From Azoarcus sp. CIB (GTDB lineage: Bacteria > Pseudomonadota > Gammaproteobacteria > Burkholderiales > Rhodocyclaceae), in the NCBI RefSeq assembly GCF_001190925.1, contig NZ_CP011072.1, positions 1,674,001 to 1,738,000 of the forward strand: a stretch of DNA of 64,000 bases, read 5' to 3'. Below, piece after piece: positions 1 through 8,246 of the stretch. The translations under genes and the position numbers were made by a program. The notes below the pieces were generated by a model. The model made no database searches. It was not told the origin of the DNA and saw only the letters and a list, made by a program, of their open reading frames with translations. Position 1 is the first letter of the stretch, and every line of letters begins with the position of its first letter.

Positions 1-373
1 TCCCATCACCGGACTGATGCTCAAATGGTCGCAACATGGCGTGCCGAAGATCACTTTCCGCGAGATGTACTTCCTCGAGCATTCGCGTCGCATCCGGGCC
101 GCGGTGGACGTCCCGCTGGGCTATCTCGGCGGCGCCCGGTCGCTGGCGAACGCGGAAGCGGCGATGCGCGAGGGCTTCGATGCCGTCGTGATGGCGCGGC
201 CGCTGATCCACGATCCGGCGCTGGTGAACAAGTTCCGCGACGGCAGTGCGCTGCGGTCCGGTTGCACGAACTGCAACCGCTGCGTGCCCTACATCTACCA
301 CCCCGCCGGGACCTGGTGCGTGATGAATCCGCCCAACGATCCGGCCCTCAACAAGATCCGGGCTGCCGGCTGA
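1..373 (+). CDS. OYE-family NADH:flavin oxidoreductase, 3' end only
   Basis: The frame is open from the first bases of the window, so the gene starts upstream and only about 123 C-terminal residues are seen. They match the end of the TIM barrel of Old Yellow Enzyme / 2,4-dienoyl-CoA reductase proteins: a segment around GYLGGARSLANAEAA followed by the VVMARPLIHDP phosphate-binding region. After the barrel comes a cysteine cluster of the form CxxCxxC with a fourth Cys about 12 residues later, as in members that carry a 4Fe-4S cluster. The protein stops soon after this cluster, so the C-terminal FAD/NAD domain of FadH-type enzymes is absent. A separate FAD protein follows 44 bp downstream and is probably co-transcribed. 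A redox role on an enone or enoyl-CoA substrate is inferred. Confidence 0.75.
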   Translation, partial: PITGLMLKWSQHGVPKITFREMYFLEHSRRIRAAVDVPLGYLGGARSLANAEAAMREGFDAVVMARPLIHDPALVNKFRDGSALRSGCTNCNRCVPYIYHPAGTWCVMNPPNDPALNKIRAAG

Positions 374-417
374 GCCGGCGCGATCCCGGACCGAACCTCA
401 CCCCCAGGAGAATTGAG

Positions 418-1887
418 ATGGAACAGCAGTTTTCGCCGTCGCGGCCATGCCGCGTCGAGGATGTCCCGCAGTGGGACATCGAGACCGATGTCGCCGTGGT
501 CGGCTTCGGCGCCGCCGGCAGTTGCGCAGCGATCGAAGCGCGCAATGCGGGCGCCGAGGTGGTGATCTTCGAGGTCGCCGCCGCGCCGGGCGGCAGCGCG
601 GCGCTGTCCGGCGGCGAGGTGTACGTCGGCGGCAGTGGCGGCACGAGCGTGCAGCGCGCGGCCGGATTCGAGGACTCGACCGAGGACTTCTACAAGTACC
701 TGCTGATGGCGGGCGGCCCCGGCGCCGACGCCGCACGGGCGCGCGTGTATTCGGAGAACGCCGAAGCGCACTTCCGTTGGCTGCAGGAGCAGGGCGTGCC
801 GTACAAGGGCACTTTCCTGCCCGGGAAATGGCTCGAGCCGCATACGGACGACACGCTGGTGTGGTCGGGTTCCGAGCTGGCCTGGCCGTTCTCGGCCGAG
901 GCCAAGCCAGCACCGCGCGGGCACACCGCGCAGCAGGACGGCTGGAGCGCCGGGCGAACGCTGATGGAGAAACTCTGCGGCCGCGCCGAGGCGCTCGGCG
1001 CGACGGTGTATTGCAGCAGCCGCGCCCTGGCGCTGGTGACCGCCGCCGACGGCGCGATCGTCGGTCTCGTGGTGCGCATCGACGGGGTGCCGCGCTACGT
1101 GCTGGCGCGCCGCGGCGTGGTGCTCGCGTCGGGCGGCTTCATCACCAACCGCGAGATGGTCGAACGCTACGCGCCCGACGCGCTCGTGTGCGAAACGCCG
1201 GTCTCGGCCGGCAACGACGACGGTTCGGGCATACGCATGGGCATCGGCGCCGGTGGGACGGCGCTCAACATGGACCAGTTCTTCGCGACTCTGCCCTACT
1301 TTCCGCCCGAGTCGCTCGTGAAGGGCATCTTCATCAACGAGCGCGGCGAGCGCTTCATCAATGAGGACGCCTATCACGGCCGCATCGCGCACTACGTGCT
1401 GCGCCAGCCGGGTGGCCGCGCCTGGCTGATCGTCGATGACGAAATCTTCGGACGGCCGATGATCCATCGCGACATCACGATCGCCGGGGTGGGCGAGACC
1501 TGGGAAGAACTGGAGCAGGAACTCGGACTGGCCGAGGGCAGCCTGCAGTGCACCGTCGAGGCCTTCAACCGGGAGGCTGCCGAGGGACGCGATCCGCAGT
1601 TTCACAAGGCAGCCAACTGGCTGCGCCCCCTGACGAAGGCCCCGTTCGCCGCACTGAGCTACTGCCGCGGCGACATTCCGGGACACGCCTTCACGCTGGG
1701 CGGCCTCGCGACCGACACCGACGGCGCGGTGCTGAACGAGGCCGGCCAGCCGATTCCCGGTCTCTATGCCGCGGGGCGCTGCGCCTGCGGCCTGCCGCGC
1801 TGGGGAGAAGGTTACAGCTCTGGGATGTCGCTGGGCGACTCTACGTTCTTTGGTCGACGGGCTGGCCGTCGCGCGGCGGAGGGCTGA
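418..1887 (+). CDS. FAD-dependent oxidoreductase (fumarate reductase / 3-ketosteroid dehydrogenase type)
   Basis: A 489-residue flavoprotein. The N-terminal dinucleotide fold VVGFGAAGSCAA (residues about 27-38) ends in an acidic residue (E52), typical of FAD binding. The C-terminal stretch IPGLYAAGRCACG followed by GYSSGMSLGDSTFFGRRAG is the family signature that closes the FAD site. Relatives include fumarate reductase flavoprotein chains and 3-ketosteroid delta-1-dehydrogenases; the exact substrate cannot be told. The ATG at 418 was chosen because AGGAG lies about 7 bp upstream, and the open frame further upstream runs antiparallel in sense to the preceding gene. The last 47 bp overlap the 3' end of the convergent MFS gene. 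Confidence 0.85.
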   Translation: MEQQFSPSRPCRVEDVPQWDIETDVAVVGFGAAGSCAAIEARNAGAEVVIFEVAAAPGGSAALSGGEVYVGGSGGTSVQRAAGFEDSTEDFYKYLLMAGGPGADAARARVYSENAEAHFRWLQEQGVPYKGTFLPGKWLEPHTDDTLVWSGSELAWPFSAEAKPAPRGHTAQQDGWSAGRTLMEKLCGRAEALGATVYCSSRALALVTAADGAIVGLVVRIDGVPRYVLARRGVVLASGGFITNREMVERYAPDALVCETPVSAGNDDGSGIRMGIGAGGTALNMDQFFATLPYFPPESLVKGIFINERGERFINEDAYHGRIAHYVLRQPGGRAWLIVDDEIFGRPMIHRDITIAGVGETWEELEQELGLAEGSLQCTVEAFNREAAEGRDPQFHKAANWLRPLTKAPFAALSYCRGDIPGHAFTLGGLATDTDGAVLNEAGQPIPGLYAAGRCACGLPRWGEGYSSGMSLGDSTFFGRRAGRRAAEG

Positions 1888-3256
1888 GGCGCGGGTCCTG
1901 CTGCTGGGCCTGCTTTCGTTCAAGGCGCAGGCTCAGCAGCAGGGCAAGGCCGATCAGGCCGACAAGCAGCCAGCCGACCGTGCCGAGTGCGGCGGCGAGG
2001 GCGTCGGGCGTGCCCTGCTGCTTGTGGAACGCGAGCGAGGCGCTGAAGGTTGCAAGCGATACGGATGAGCCCGTCGGCGCGCCCAGATCGCGCAGGGTGC
2101 TGAAGAGCCCGGTGCCGGCGCCCAGGCGCTCGGGGGGGACCGCGCCGAGGGCGAGTTTCATCACCGCCGGGGTGTTGCAGCCCATCGCGAGGCCGAGCAC
2201 GCAGACCGTGGCGATCACGAACCACAGCGGGGTGTCGCTGCGCAGGGTGAGCAGCAGCGCGAGGCCGGCGAGCATGACGGCGAGGGCTGCAGTCGTGACG
2301 TGGCGGGGAGCGATGCGGTCAACGAGGCGGCCGGCGAGCGGCGAGGCGAGCACGCTGCTGCCGTAGAGGAAGAGCGTGACGAAGCCGAACTGGGCGGCGC
2401 TGCCGCCGGGGCGTCCGTTGATGAAGAAGGCGAGGGCGTAGACGACGCCGCTGAAGGAGAGCAGGTGGAGCCAGTAGATCGCGCTGGGCAGCGCGAAGGC
2501 CGGGAGGCGCAGGATCGCGACATCGATGACGGGGGCTGCGACGCGCTGGCTGTTGCGCCACAGGAGCGTGAGGCCCAGGACCCCGGTCGCGACGATTACC
2601 GCGGTGTAGGGCGAGCGGAGGCCGAAGTTGCCGATCCAGGTGGGCAGGGAGAGCAGCGCGGCGATCGTGGCGAAGAGCGCGGCGGAGCGCTCGCTGCGGA
2701 TGTCCGGCACGAGCAGGGCGACCGGGACCAGGCCGGCGAGGGCGAGCGCGCCGCTGATCCAGTAGACGCTGGGCCAGCCGAGGCGGTCGATCAGCAGTCC
2801 GCCGAGCAGTCCGCCGCTCGCCGCGCCGAGCGTCATCGTCATCGCGAAGATGCCCAGCGCCATGCCGCGGCGCTGCTCGGGGAAGAGATGCCCGATGTAG
2901 GCGAAAACGCCGGGCAGTATGCAGGCGACGCCGAGGCCCTGGGCGAAACGCGCAGCGAGGAAGACATGGAAGTTCGCGGCCGCGGCGGCGGCGAACTCTG
3001 ACAGCGCGAACACCAGCAACCCGGCCAGCAACACGCGCTTGCGCCCGCGCTGGTCGCCCAGGCGCCCCATGATCGGCGCGAACACGGTGAGGCCGACGAA
3101 GTAGGACATCAGGACCAGCGCGGCGAGGTTGATCGGAATGCCGAAGTGCTTGGTCAGGCTGGGCAGCGCCGGCGCCTGGAAGGCGGCCGCCTCGATCGTG
3201 ACGAAGGTGCCGAACAGCAGGGCAGCGTAGATCTTCCACGCGGTGCGCGAATCCAT
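1841..3256 (-). CDS. MFS transporter
   Basis: A 471-residue, strongly hydrophobic protein of the major facilitator superfamily with the inter-helix motif GRLGDQRGRKR after the second membrane segment, and 12 to 14 predicted membrane helices. The family moves small molecules across the inner membrane by proton coupling; drug/H+ antiporter-2 type members look similar. It is the last - strand gene after the OYE gene, from which it is separated by a 244-bp repeat-bearing gap, so it may have its own promoter or be read through. Its 3' end overlaps the convergent flavoprotein gene by 47 bp. Uptake or efflux of the catabolic substrate is inferred only from context. Confidence 0.85.
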   Translation of the reverse strand: MDSRTAWKIYAALLFGTFVTIEAAAFQAPALPSLTKHFGIPINLAALVLMSYFVGLTVFAPIMGRLGDQRGRKRVLLAGLLVFALSEFAAAAAANFHVFLAARFAQGLGVACILPGVFAYIGHLFPEQRRGMALGIFAMTMTLGAASGGLLGGLLIDRLGWPSVYWISGALALAGLVPVALLVPDIRSERSAALFATIAALLSLPTWIGNFGLRSPYTAVIVATGVLGLTLLWRNSQRVAAPVIDVAILRLPAFALPSAIYWLHLLSFSGVVYALAFFINGRPGGSAAQFGFVTLFLYGSSVLASPLAGRLVDRIAPRHVTTAALAVMLAGLALLLTLRSDTPLWFVIATVCVLGLAMGCNTPAVMKLALGAVPPERLGAGTGLFSTLRDLGAPTGSSVSLATFSASLAFHKQQGTPDALAAALGTVGWLLVGLIGLALLLSLRLERKQAQQQDPRLSPPPRDGQPVDQRT

Positions 3257-3299
3257 GGTTCCTCCGAAAAGGGAGATGTGACGTGGACGGCTGCTTTTG

Positions 3300-3462
3300 C
3301 TCCCTCCCCTTCAAGGGGGCGGAGGCGGGGTTTCGCAGAGCACCGCTCTGCGCCGCCGTAGCGGCGGAGCGAAGCGGAGACTCCCGGGGCGGGGTGGGGA
3401 TGGGTTACGCAGGCGTCGCAGAAACCCATCCCCCTCCTAGCCTCCCCCTTGAAGGGGGAGGA
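3300..3462. repeat. Intergenic palindromic repeat, family A copy 1
   Basis: The outer arms are complementary: CCCTCCCCTTCAAGGGGG on the left and CCTCCCCCTTGAAGGGGGAGG on the right are each self-complementary. Inner arms GGGGTGGGGATGGGTT and AAACCCATCCCCCTCC also pair. This copy carries a GC-rich insert between the left arm and the inner arm. Four further copies lie at 37248, 41169, 56061 and 61797, all between genes. Confidence 0.85.
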
Positions 3463-3500
3463 ACAGGGTTCCCGGCATGCCGTCGTGGCTGTGCCTGGCG

Positions 3501-4565
3501 TTACACGGCCAGCGGGGGATAGTCCGTATAGCCGCGCGGCCCCGGCGTGTACAGCGTACCCTGATCGAATTCGGCGAGCGGGGCGCCCTCACGGAAGCGC
3601 CGGACTAGGTCCGGGTTGCCGATGAAATAGCGCCCGAAGGAGAGCGCCTCGCCCTTGCCCTCGGCGATGACCCGTTGTGCGCTGGCGAGCTTGAAGCTGT
3701 CGTTGGCGATGATCGGGCCGCGGAAGTTGGCGCGGGCGAGCGCCAGCGCGTCGAGTTCGCGCAGCGGCGAGCGCATCACGTGCAGGTAGGCGAGGCCCAG
3801 CGGGTCGATGGCCTGCAGCAGTCCCGTGTAGGTCGTGACCGGATCGTCGTCAAGGACATCGTTGAACGGATTGGCCGGGCAGATGCGCAGGCCGACGCGA
3901 CCGGCGCCGGCGGCGGATGCCATGGCTTCCAGCGCCTCGACGACGAAGCGCAGGCGCTTTTGCGGCGAACCTCCGTAGGCGTCGTCACGCTGGTTGGTGT
4001 TGGCGGCGAGGAACTGCATCGGCAGGTAGCCGCTCGTGCAGTGCAGTTCGACGCCGTCGAATCCGGCTTCGAGGGCATTCCCGGTCGCGCGGCGGTATTC
4101 GGCGATCACGCCGGGGATTTCTTCGGTGCGCAGCGCGCGCGGCATGTCGTGCTCGACCATGCCAGCGACGTCGGTGAAGATCTTCCCGGCAGCGCGGATC
4201 GCCGAGGGGGCGACGGTCTCGGTGCCGGGATCCTTGTTGAGATGGCTGGCGATGCGCCCGACATGCATGATCTGCAGCACGATGCGTCCGCCTTCGCGAT
4301 GCACCGCGTCGGTGACCTTGCGCCAGCCGGCGATCTGCTCGCCGGTGTGGATGCCCGGCGTGCGGCAGTAGCCCTTGCCGTTGGCGCTCGGCTGCGTGCC
4401 TTCGGCGACGATCAGGCCGGAGGTGGCACGCTGGCGGTAGTACTCGACCATCAGATCGGTCGGCACGTCGCCCGCGCCCGCGCGGCTGCGGGTCATGGGT
4501 GCCATGACGATGCGGTTGGCGAGCTCGATGTCGCCGAGCGTGAGCGGGGAAAACAGGTCTGGCAT
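3501..4565 (-). CDS. Alkene reductase, OYE / NemA-like
   Basis: A 354-residue FMN-binding TIM-barrel protein of the Old Yellow Enzyme class. It begins LFSPLTLGDIELANRIVMAP with the typical MTRSRA loop and ends in GYTDYPPL, the usual tail of N-ethylmaleimide-reductase-like members, which reduce activated C=C bonds with NAD(P)H. The substrate-binding motif is unusual: the family normally has HxxN or HxxH, whereas here residues 175-178 read H-C-T-S. The gene lies 11 bp downstream of the SnoaL-like gene and is the fourth member of the SDR operon. The ATG at 4565 is preceded by GGAG. Reduction of a cyclic enone in the pathway is inferred. Confidence 0.88.
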   Translation of the reverse strand: MPDLFSPLTLGDIELANRIVMAPMTRSRAGAGDVPTDLMVEYYRQRATSGLIVAEGTQPSANGKGYCRTPGIHTGEQIAGWRKVTDAVHREGGRIVLQIMHVGRIASHLNKDPGTETVAPSAIRAAGKIFTDVAGMVEHDMPRALRTEEIPGVIAEYRRATGNALEAGFDGVELHCTSGYLPMQFLAANTNQRDDAYGGSPQKRLRFVVEALEAMASAAGAGRVGLRICPANPFNDVLDDDPVTTYTGLLQAIDPLGLAYLHVMRSPLRELDALALARANFRGPIIANDSFKLASAQRVIAEGKGEALSFGRYFIGNPDLVRRFREGAPLAEFDQGTLYTPGPRGYTDYPPLAV

Positions 4566-4576
4566 GTCGGGCTCCT

Positions 4577-5206
4577 TCAGCGGACGCGGATCTTCGGCGC
4601 GGGGGTGCCGCGTCGCATCGTCTCGAGGAACTTCTCCAGCGGCGCGGGCGGCGCGACTTCGGGCAGCGATTCCTTGTCGGGACGGTTGGCCCAGAACTCC
4701 TTCCACGACGGGAAAAGCTCGTGGAAGGTGCCGGCGTAGGGCGGGCGGCCCGGCCAGCGCATCTTCATGTCGCCGATCGGCGGCTTGTTCAGGTCGGTGG
4801 CGTACCAGTAGCACGGCAGGCGGCGCCGGAACAGCCAGCGGCCGTCGATGCGCTGGTAGTCGTCCCAGTACAGCATCTGCATGATCACCCACTCGCCGCC
4901 GCACTCGTGCTCGTTCTTCGAGTAGACGACGCCGGTGGCGTGGTCGCGGTCGGTGAACTCGATGATGTGCTGGCCGAGATGGTGGGAGGTGCCGGTGAAT
5001 TGCTCGCGCAGCGTGTCGTCCTGCCAGGCCTTGAAGTGAGCGCGGCCGACCCGCTCGCGGCCGACGCGGATGTCGGGCGCGAACAGGTTCACGTGCGAGT
5101 CCATGTCGCGCATGTCGAGCGACAGCGAGTACTTCGCGACGAGCTGACGGATTTCGTCGAGCGATTCGAGCCGGTCGATGCGTTCTTCGAGCGTGGGCGT
5201 GCTCAT
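4577..5206 (-). CDS. SnoaL-like / NTF2-fold protein
   Basis: A 209-residue cytoplasmic protein with no signal peptide. The N-terminal part (LEERIDRLESLDEIRQLVAKYSLS, broken here as two helices) followed by a beta-rich region with HHLGQHIIEF and RIDGRWLFRRR is typical of the SnoaL-like / nuclear transport factor 2 superfamily, which includes ketosteroid-isomerase-like, dehydratase and non-enzymatic members. It sits between an SDR gene (8 bp upstream) and the OYE gene (11 bp downstream), so it is translationally close-coupled in a catabolic operon. A proline-rich extension of about 50 residues at the C-terminus is longer than the bare fold. An isomerase or hydratase role is possible but unproven. 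Confidence 0.75.
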   Translation of the reverse strand: MSTPTLEERIDRLESLDEIRQLVAKYSLSLDMRDMDSHVNLFAPDIRVGRERVGRAHFKAWQDDTLREQFTGTSHHLGQHIIEFTDRDHATGVVYSKNEHECGGEWVIMQMLYWDDYQRIDGRWLFRRRLPCYWYATDLNKPPIGDMKMRWPGRPPYAGTFHELFPSWKEFWANRPDKESLPEVAPPAPLEKFLETMRRGTPAPKIRVR

Positions 5207-5214
5207 TGCGTCCC

Positions 5215-5985
5215 TCATTCGAGCGCGGTGACGAGCACGGCGGAGCGACCGCCATCGACCGGCAGCGCGGCGCCCGTGATGTAGGAGGCGTCGGGTCCGG
5301 CGAGGAAGGCGACTGCCGCGGCGAGCTCGTCGGACTGGCCGACGCGGCCCATCGGAATCAGCTTCTCGGTGTTGCGGCGCGACTTCTCGTCGGAGAGCAT
5401 GCCGGCGGTGGCCGGGGTCTCGACGACCGCAGGGATCACGACGTTCACGCGGATGTTGTCGGGGGCGCCTTCGGCGGCCGCGGCGCGCGAGAAGTTGATG
5501 ATCGCGGCCTTCGCGGCCGAGTAGCCGGCCATCCACGGCGTGCCGAGCGTGCCGCAGATCGACGACAGGTTCACGATCGCGCCGCCGCGCCCCTTCATCA
5601 GCTTCATCGCGGTGCGCGTACCCCAGAAGGTGCCGTCGACCGAGGTGCTGAAGTTGGCGTGCCAGTCGGCGGTCGAGGTCGATTCGATGGCGCCCCAAGT
5701 GTAGGCCATCGCGTTGTTCACGAGGATGTCGAGGTGGCCGTGGCGCTTGGCGGTGTCTTCGAGCGCGGCGACGAACTGCGCCTCGTTGCCGACGTCGACG
5801 ACGAGCGCTTCGGCCTTGCCGTCCTTCGCGACGATGTCGGCGACGACTTCGTCGAGCGGTTCCTTGCGGCGGCCGCAGATGACGACGGTCGCGCCCTCGG
5901 CGGCGAGGCGACGAGCCGTCGCGGCGCCGATGCCGGAGCCGCCGCCGGTGACGAAGGCGACCTGGCCGTGGAGTTTTCCGGACAT
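5215..5985 (-). CDS. SDR-family oxidoreductase
   Basis: A 256-residue classical short-chain dehydrogenase/reductase. The cofactor motif TGGGSGIG lies at about residues 12-19, NNAM in the expected NNAG position, the catalytic Ser in VNLSSICG, and YSAAK as the YxxxK active site; the tail ends with ITGAALPVDGG. It would oxidise or reduce a hydroxyl/keto group with NAD(P). I place the start at 5985 because AAGGGG lies 6 bp upstream; an ATG two codons earlier has no spacing for ribosome binding. Second gene of the operon, 10 bp after the other SDR. Confidence 0.9.
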   Translation of the reverse strand: MSGKLHGQVAFVTGGGSGIGAATARRLAAEGATVVICGRRKEPLDEVVADIVAKDGKAEALVVDVGNEAQFVAALEDTAKRHGHLDILVNNAMAYTWGAIESTSTADWHANFSTSVDGTFWGTRTAMKLMKGRGGAIVNLSSICGTLGTPWMAGYSAAKAAIINFSRAAAAEGAPDNIRVNVVIPAVVETPATAGMLSDEKSRRNTEKLIPMGRVGQSDELAAAVAFLAGPDASYITGAALPVDGGRSAVLVTALE

Positions 5986-5995
5986 GCGCATCCCC

Positions 5996-6832
5996 TTACT
6001 TGAAGTACGAGCCGCCGTTGGCGACGAGATCCGAACCGGTGACCATCGCGGCGTCGTCGGAGGCGAGGAAGGCGACCACAGCGGCGATGTCGGAGGGCTC
6101 CGCCATGCGGCCGAGCGGGATGCCGGCGACCATCGAGTCGATCCACGCCTGCGAGACGTTGGCCATGATCGGCGTGTTCACCGGGCCGGGCATCACGTTG
6201 TTCACGCGAATGCCGCGCGGCGCGAGCTCCCGCGCGAGGCTGCGCGTCATGCCCGTCAGCGCCGCCTTGGAGGCGGCGTAGTGCAGCGCGCCTTCGCCCG
6301 AGATCGCTGCCGTGCTGGAGATGTTGACCAGCGCGCCCTTGATGCCGTGCTTGATCATCACGCGCACGGCTTCGCGAGTGCAGAAGAAGGTGCCGTCGAG
6401 GTTCACCTGCATGACGCCGCGCCAGCCTTCGTCGGCCATGTCGCAGATGAGATCGGGATACACGGTGGGCTTTTCGCCGCGGGCCATCTGTGCGCCGCGC
6501 TCGTTCATGCGCGCGAGCAGCTTGTCGAAACCGTCGTTCTTGGCGCTGCCGATGCCGGCGTTGTTCACGAGCACGTCCAGGCGGCGATAGCGGCCGTCGA
6601 CTTCCTCGAACAGGGCCTTCACGGAGGCGCTGTCGGCGATGTTGCAGACGCGCGCGATGCCGTCCGAGGTGTTGCCACTGAGACCTGCGAGTTCCAGCGT
6701 TTCCTTCGCGTTGGCTTCGTTTACATCGACCGCGACGATGGTGGCGCCTTCCTGCGCGAGGCGGATTGCGATGGCGCGTCCCATGCCTTGGCCGGCGCCG
6801 GTGACGACGGCCACTTTTCCTGCGAATCTCAT
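5996..6832 (-). CDS. SDR-family oxidoreductase
   Basis: A 278-residue short-chain dehydrogenase with TGAGQGMG near the N-terminus, NNAGIG, catalytic Ser in ISSTAAISG, the YAASK active site and a C-terminal VTGSDLVANGGSYF. It is about 20 residues longer than a minimal SDR because of an insert after NNAG (around GFDKLLARMNERG). ATG at 6832 is supported by AGGAG 7 bp upstream. It is the first gene of the SDR-SDR-SnoaL-OYE operon. A palindromic motif, GTCC-N4-GGAC, lies 66 bp ahead of the start and is shared with three other operons in this window. Confidence 0.9.
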   Translation of the reverse strand: MRFAGKVAVVTGAGQGMGRAIAIRLAQEGATIVAVDVNEANAKETLELAGLSGNTSDGIARVCNIADSASVKALFEEVDGRYRRLDVLVNNAGIGSAKNDGFDKLLARMNERGAQMARGEKPTVYPDLICDMADEGWRGVMQVNLDGTFFCTREAVRVMIKHGIKGALVNISSTAAISGEGALHYAASKAALTGMTRSLARELAPRGIRVNNVMPGPVNTPIMANVSQAWIDSMVAGIPLGRMAEPSDIAAVVAFLASDDAAMVTGSDLVANGGSYFK

Positions 6833-6898
6833 GCCTTGTCTCCTGGAAATGACTGTTTGCGTGGGGTGAGCGTAGGGATCCCGCCCGGGCGTGCCATC

Positions 6899-6910
6899 GT
6901 CCGATGGGAC
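6899..6910 (-). promoter_or_regulatory. Shared palindromic operator-like motif, site 1
   Basis: Read on the minus strand the sequence is TTAGTCCCATCGGACGATG, with the inverted repeat GTCC-N4-GGAC in the core. The flanking TTA on the left and GATG on the right are also shared with the sites at 36196 and, in part, 14278. It lies about 66 bp before the first SDR gene and points toward it. A binding site for one of the regulators in this window (AraC-type at 7015 or LuxR-type at 32505) is inferred. Confidence 0.6.
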
Positions 6911-6930
6911 TAACGCGGCCACCCATTACC

Positions 6931-6987
6931 GTTCGGGCTGAGCTTGTCGAAGCCCTCTCACGGCCCTTCGACGGGCTCAGGGCGAAC
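6931..6987. repeat. REP-like palindrome, family C copy 1
   Basis: Two inverted arms, GTTCGGGCTGAGCTTGTCG and the complement of CGACGGGCTCAGGGCGAAC, flank a short loop. The same element recurs at 51703. It lies between the AraC-type regulator (upstream on the minus strand) and the downstream operon site. Elements with this CTGAGCTTGTCGAAG core are widespread REP-like intergenic sequences in proteobacteria. Confidence 0.8.
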
Positions 6988-7014
6988 GGATGTTGTATAT
7001 GTCGGTGCGTTCCC

Positions 7015-8019
7015 TCAGGCCGCGTGCGCGAGGCGTGCGTCGGAGAGCGTCTGATTCGTCCACGCCTTGAAGGCGCGGCGGAAGTTGCTGACGCTGCTGT
7101 AGCCGAGCATGTAGCCGATCTCCTTGGGCGTCAGCATTGTGTGTTGCAGGTACTGCAGCGCGAGATCCTTGCGCGTGTCGTCGAGGATCTTCTGGTAGCT
7201 CTGGTCTTCATCCACGAGTCGCCGGCGCAAGGTGCGTGCGCCGATGTTGAGGTGCTCGGCCATCTCCTCGAGGGTCGGAAATTCCCCGGGGTGGCCCACC
7301 AGATAGTCGCGAATCAGTTCCGACAGCCCCGCATCCCGACGCTGGCGCGCGGCAAGCATCTCGCACTGGCTCGCGCACAGCTTGAAGACCTCGGGGTTCG
7401 CGAGGCTGATCGGATCTTCCAGCCGGTTGATGTCGAAGACGACGAGGTTGCGCGACTGGTTGAAGTAGATCGGGCAGTTGAAGCGGCGGATATAGGGCGT
7501 AACGTCGGCAGGCTGCGGGAAGGTCAGGTGCAGCTCGAGGATCGGGAAGGGGCGGTTGGTCAGCGTCGACGCGAGCTGGATGGTCTGGCTGACGAACTCC
7601 TCGACCGCGAAGCGCATCACGTCGCCGAGACGATAGACGTCGTGGATCTCCGAGAACCAGCGCCCGTGCTTGATGTAGTTGGTGGTCGAGAAAATGTGTT
7701 CGTTGAGGCCGCGGTAGCGGTCGTAGAGTTCGCGCGAGTCCTTGAGCGTTGAGGCGCTGAGCGCCGCATAGCCGAGGATGCCGAGGTCGCTGACGCGGAA
7801 TTCCTCGCCCAGCGCGATGCCGAGCCACGGGTTGCGGGTGAGTTCCAGCATGTTGAGGATGACGCGGCGATACTGCGGCGGATGCGGCTGGAGGTCATGC
7901 TCCTGCAGTTGCTTGGCGCGCAGTCCGGTGCCGGCGAGCACGCGCTCGGCGCCGATGCCGCGGCTGGCCATACGGGCCAGATAGAACTCGAGTTTGCCCG
8001 TCGGTTTCAGATCATTCAT
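7015..8019 (-). CDS. AraC-family transcriptional regulator
   Basis: A 334-residue regulator. The first 200 residues look like the Arabinose-binding-type N-terminal domain found in OruR/ArgR-like AraC members (NPWLGIALGEEFRVSDLGILGYA). The C-terminal 100 residues hold two helix-turn-helix units: one around EEMAEHLNIGARTLRRRL and the other around IGYMLGYSSVSNFRRAFKAW, the AraC hallmark. The gene is oriented toward the SDR operon and divergent from the xdhC-like gene. It is the best local candidate for control of the SDR operon and possibly of the other operons that carry the GTCC-N4-GGAC motif. The ligand is unknown. Confidence 0.9.
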   Translation of the reverse strand: MNDLKPTGKLEFYLARMASRGIGAERVLAGTGLRAKQLQEHDLQPHPPQYRRVILNMLELTRNPWLGIALGEEFRVSDLGILGYAALSASTLKDSRELYDRYRGLNEHIFSTTNYIKHGRWFSEIHDVYRLGDVMRFAVEEFVSQTIQLASTLTNRPFPILELHLTFPQPADVTPYIRRFNCPIYFNQSRNLVVFDINRLEDPISLANPEVFKLCASQCEMLAARQRRDAGLSELIRDYLVGHPGEFPTLEEMAEHLNIGARTLRRRLVDEDQSYQKILDDTRKDLALQYLQHTMLTPKEIGYMLGYSSVSNFRRAFKAWTNQTLSDARLAHAA

Positions 8020-8246
8020 CGCCGTCTCCGTCCGTATCTGCCGCTTTCCGGGGCACGCCCGGCCGCGGGTGGTGAGGGCATCGTCGTCGATGGCCCGTTC
8101 GCGCGCATCACCCGATCGCATTAAATCCCCCGGCGCTTCGAGCGTTTAGGTCTTGGCCGCCGCCGTAATGCAAAGGAACGATGCGGGTTTGCGCGCCGCG
8201 GACGACAGTTCGAGCAGGGCTTGTGATACCGGAGAGGGAGGCGCCG

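Noticed and set aside
295-1923. Long open frame opposite the FAD-dependent oxidoreductase
   Set aside because: High-GC DNA keeps antisense frames open; the translation is rich in Arg, Ala and His without any domain, and the sense gene is clearly real.
3300-3462. CRISPR-like repeat array
   Set aside because: The palindromic repeats are dispersed singly between genes, vary in internal length and have no regular spacers or cas genes.
3600-3616. GGACTAGGTCC palindrome near 3602
   Set aside because: It lies inside the OYE coding sequence and its arms are in the opposite order to the shared operator motif.
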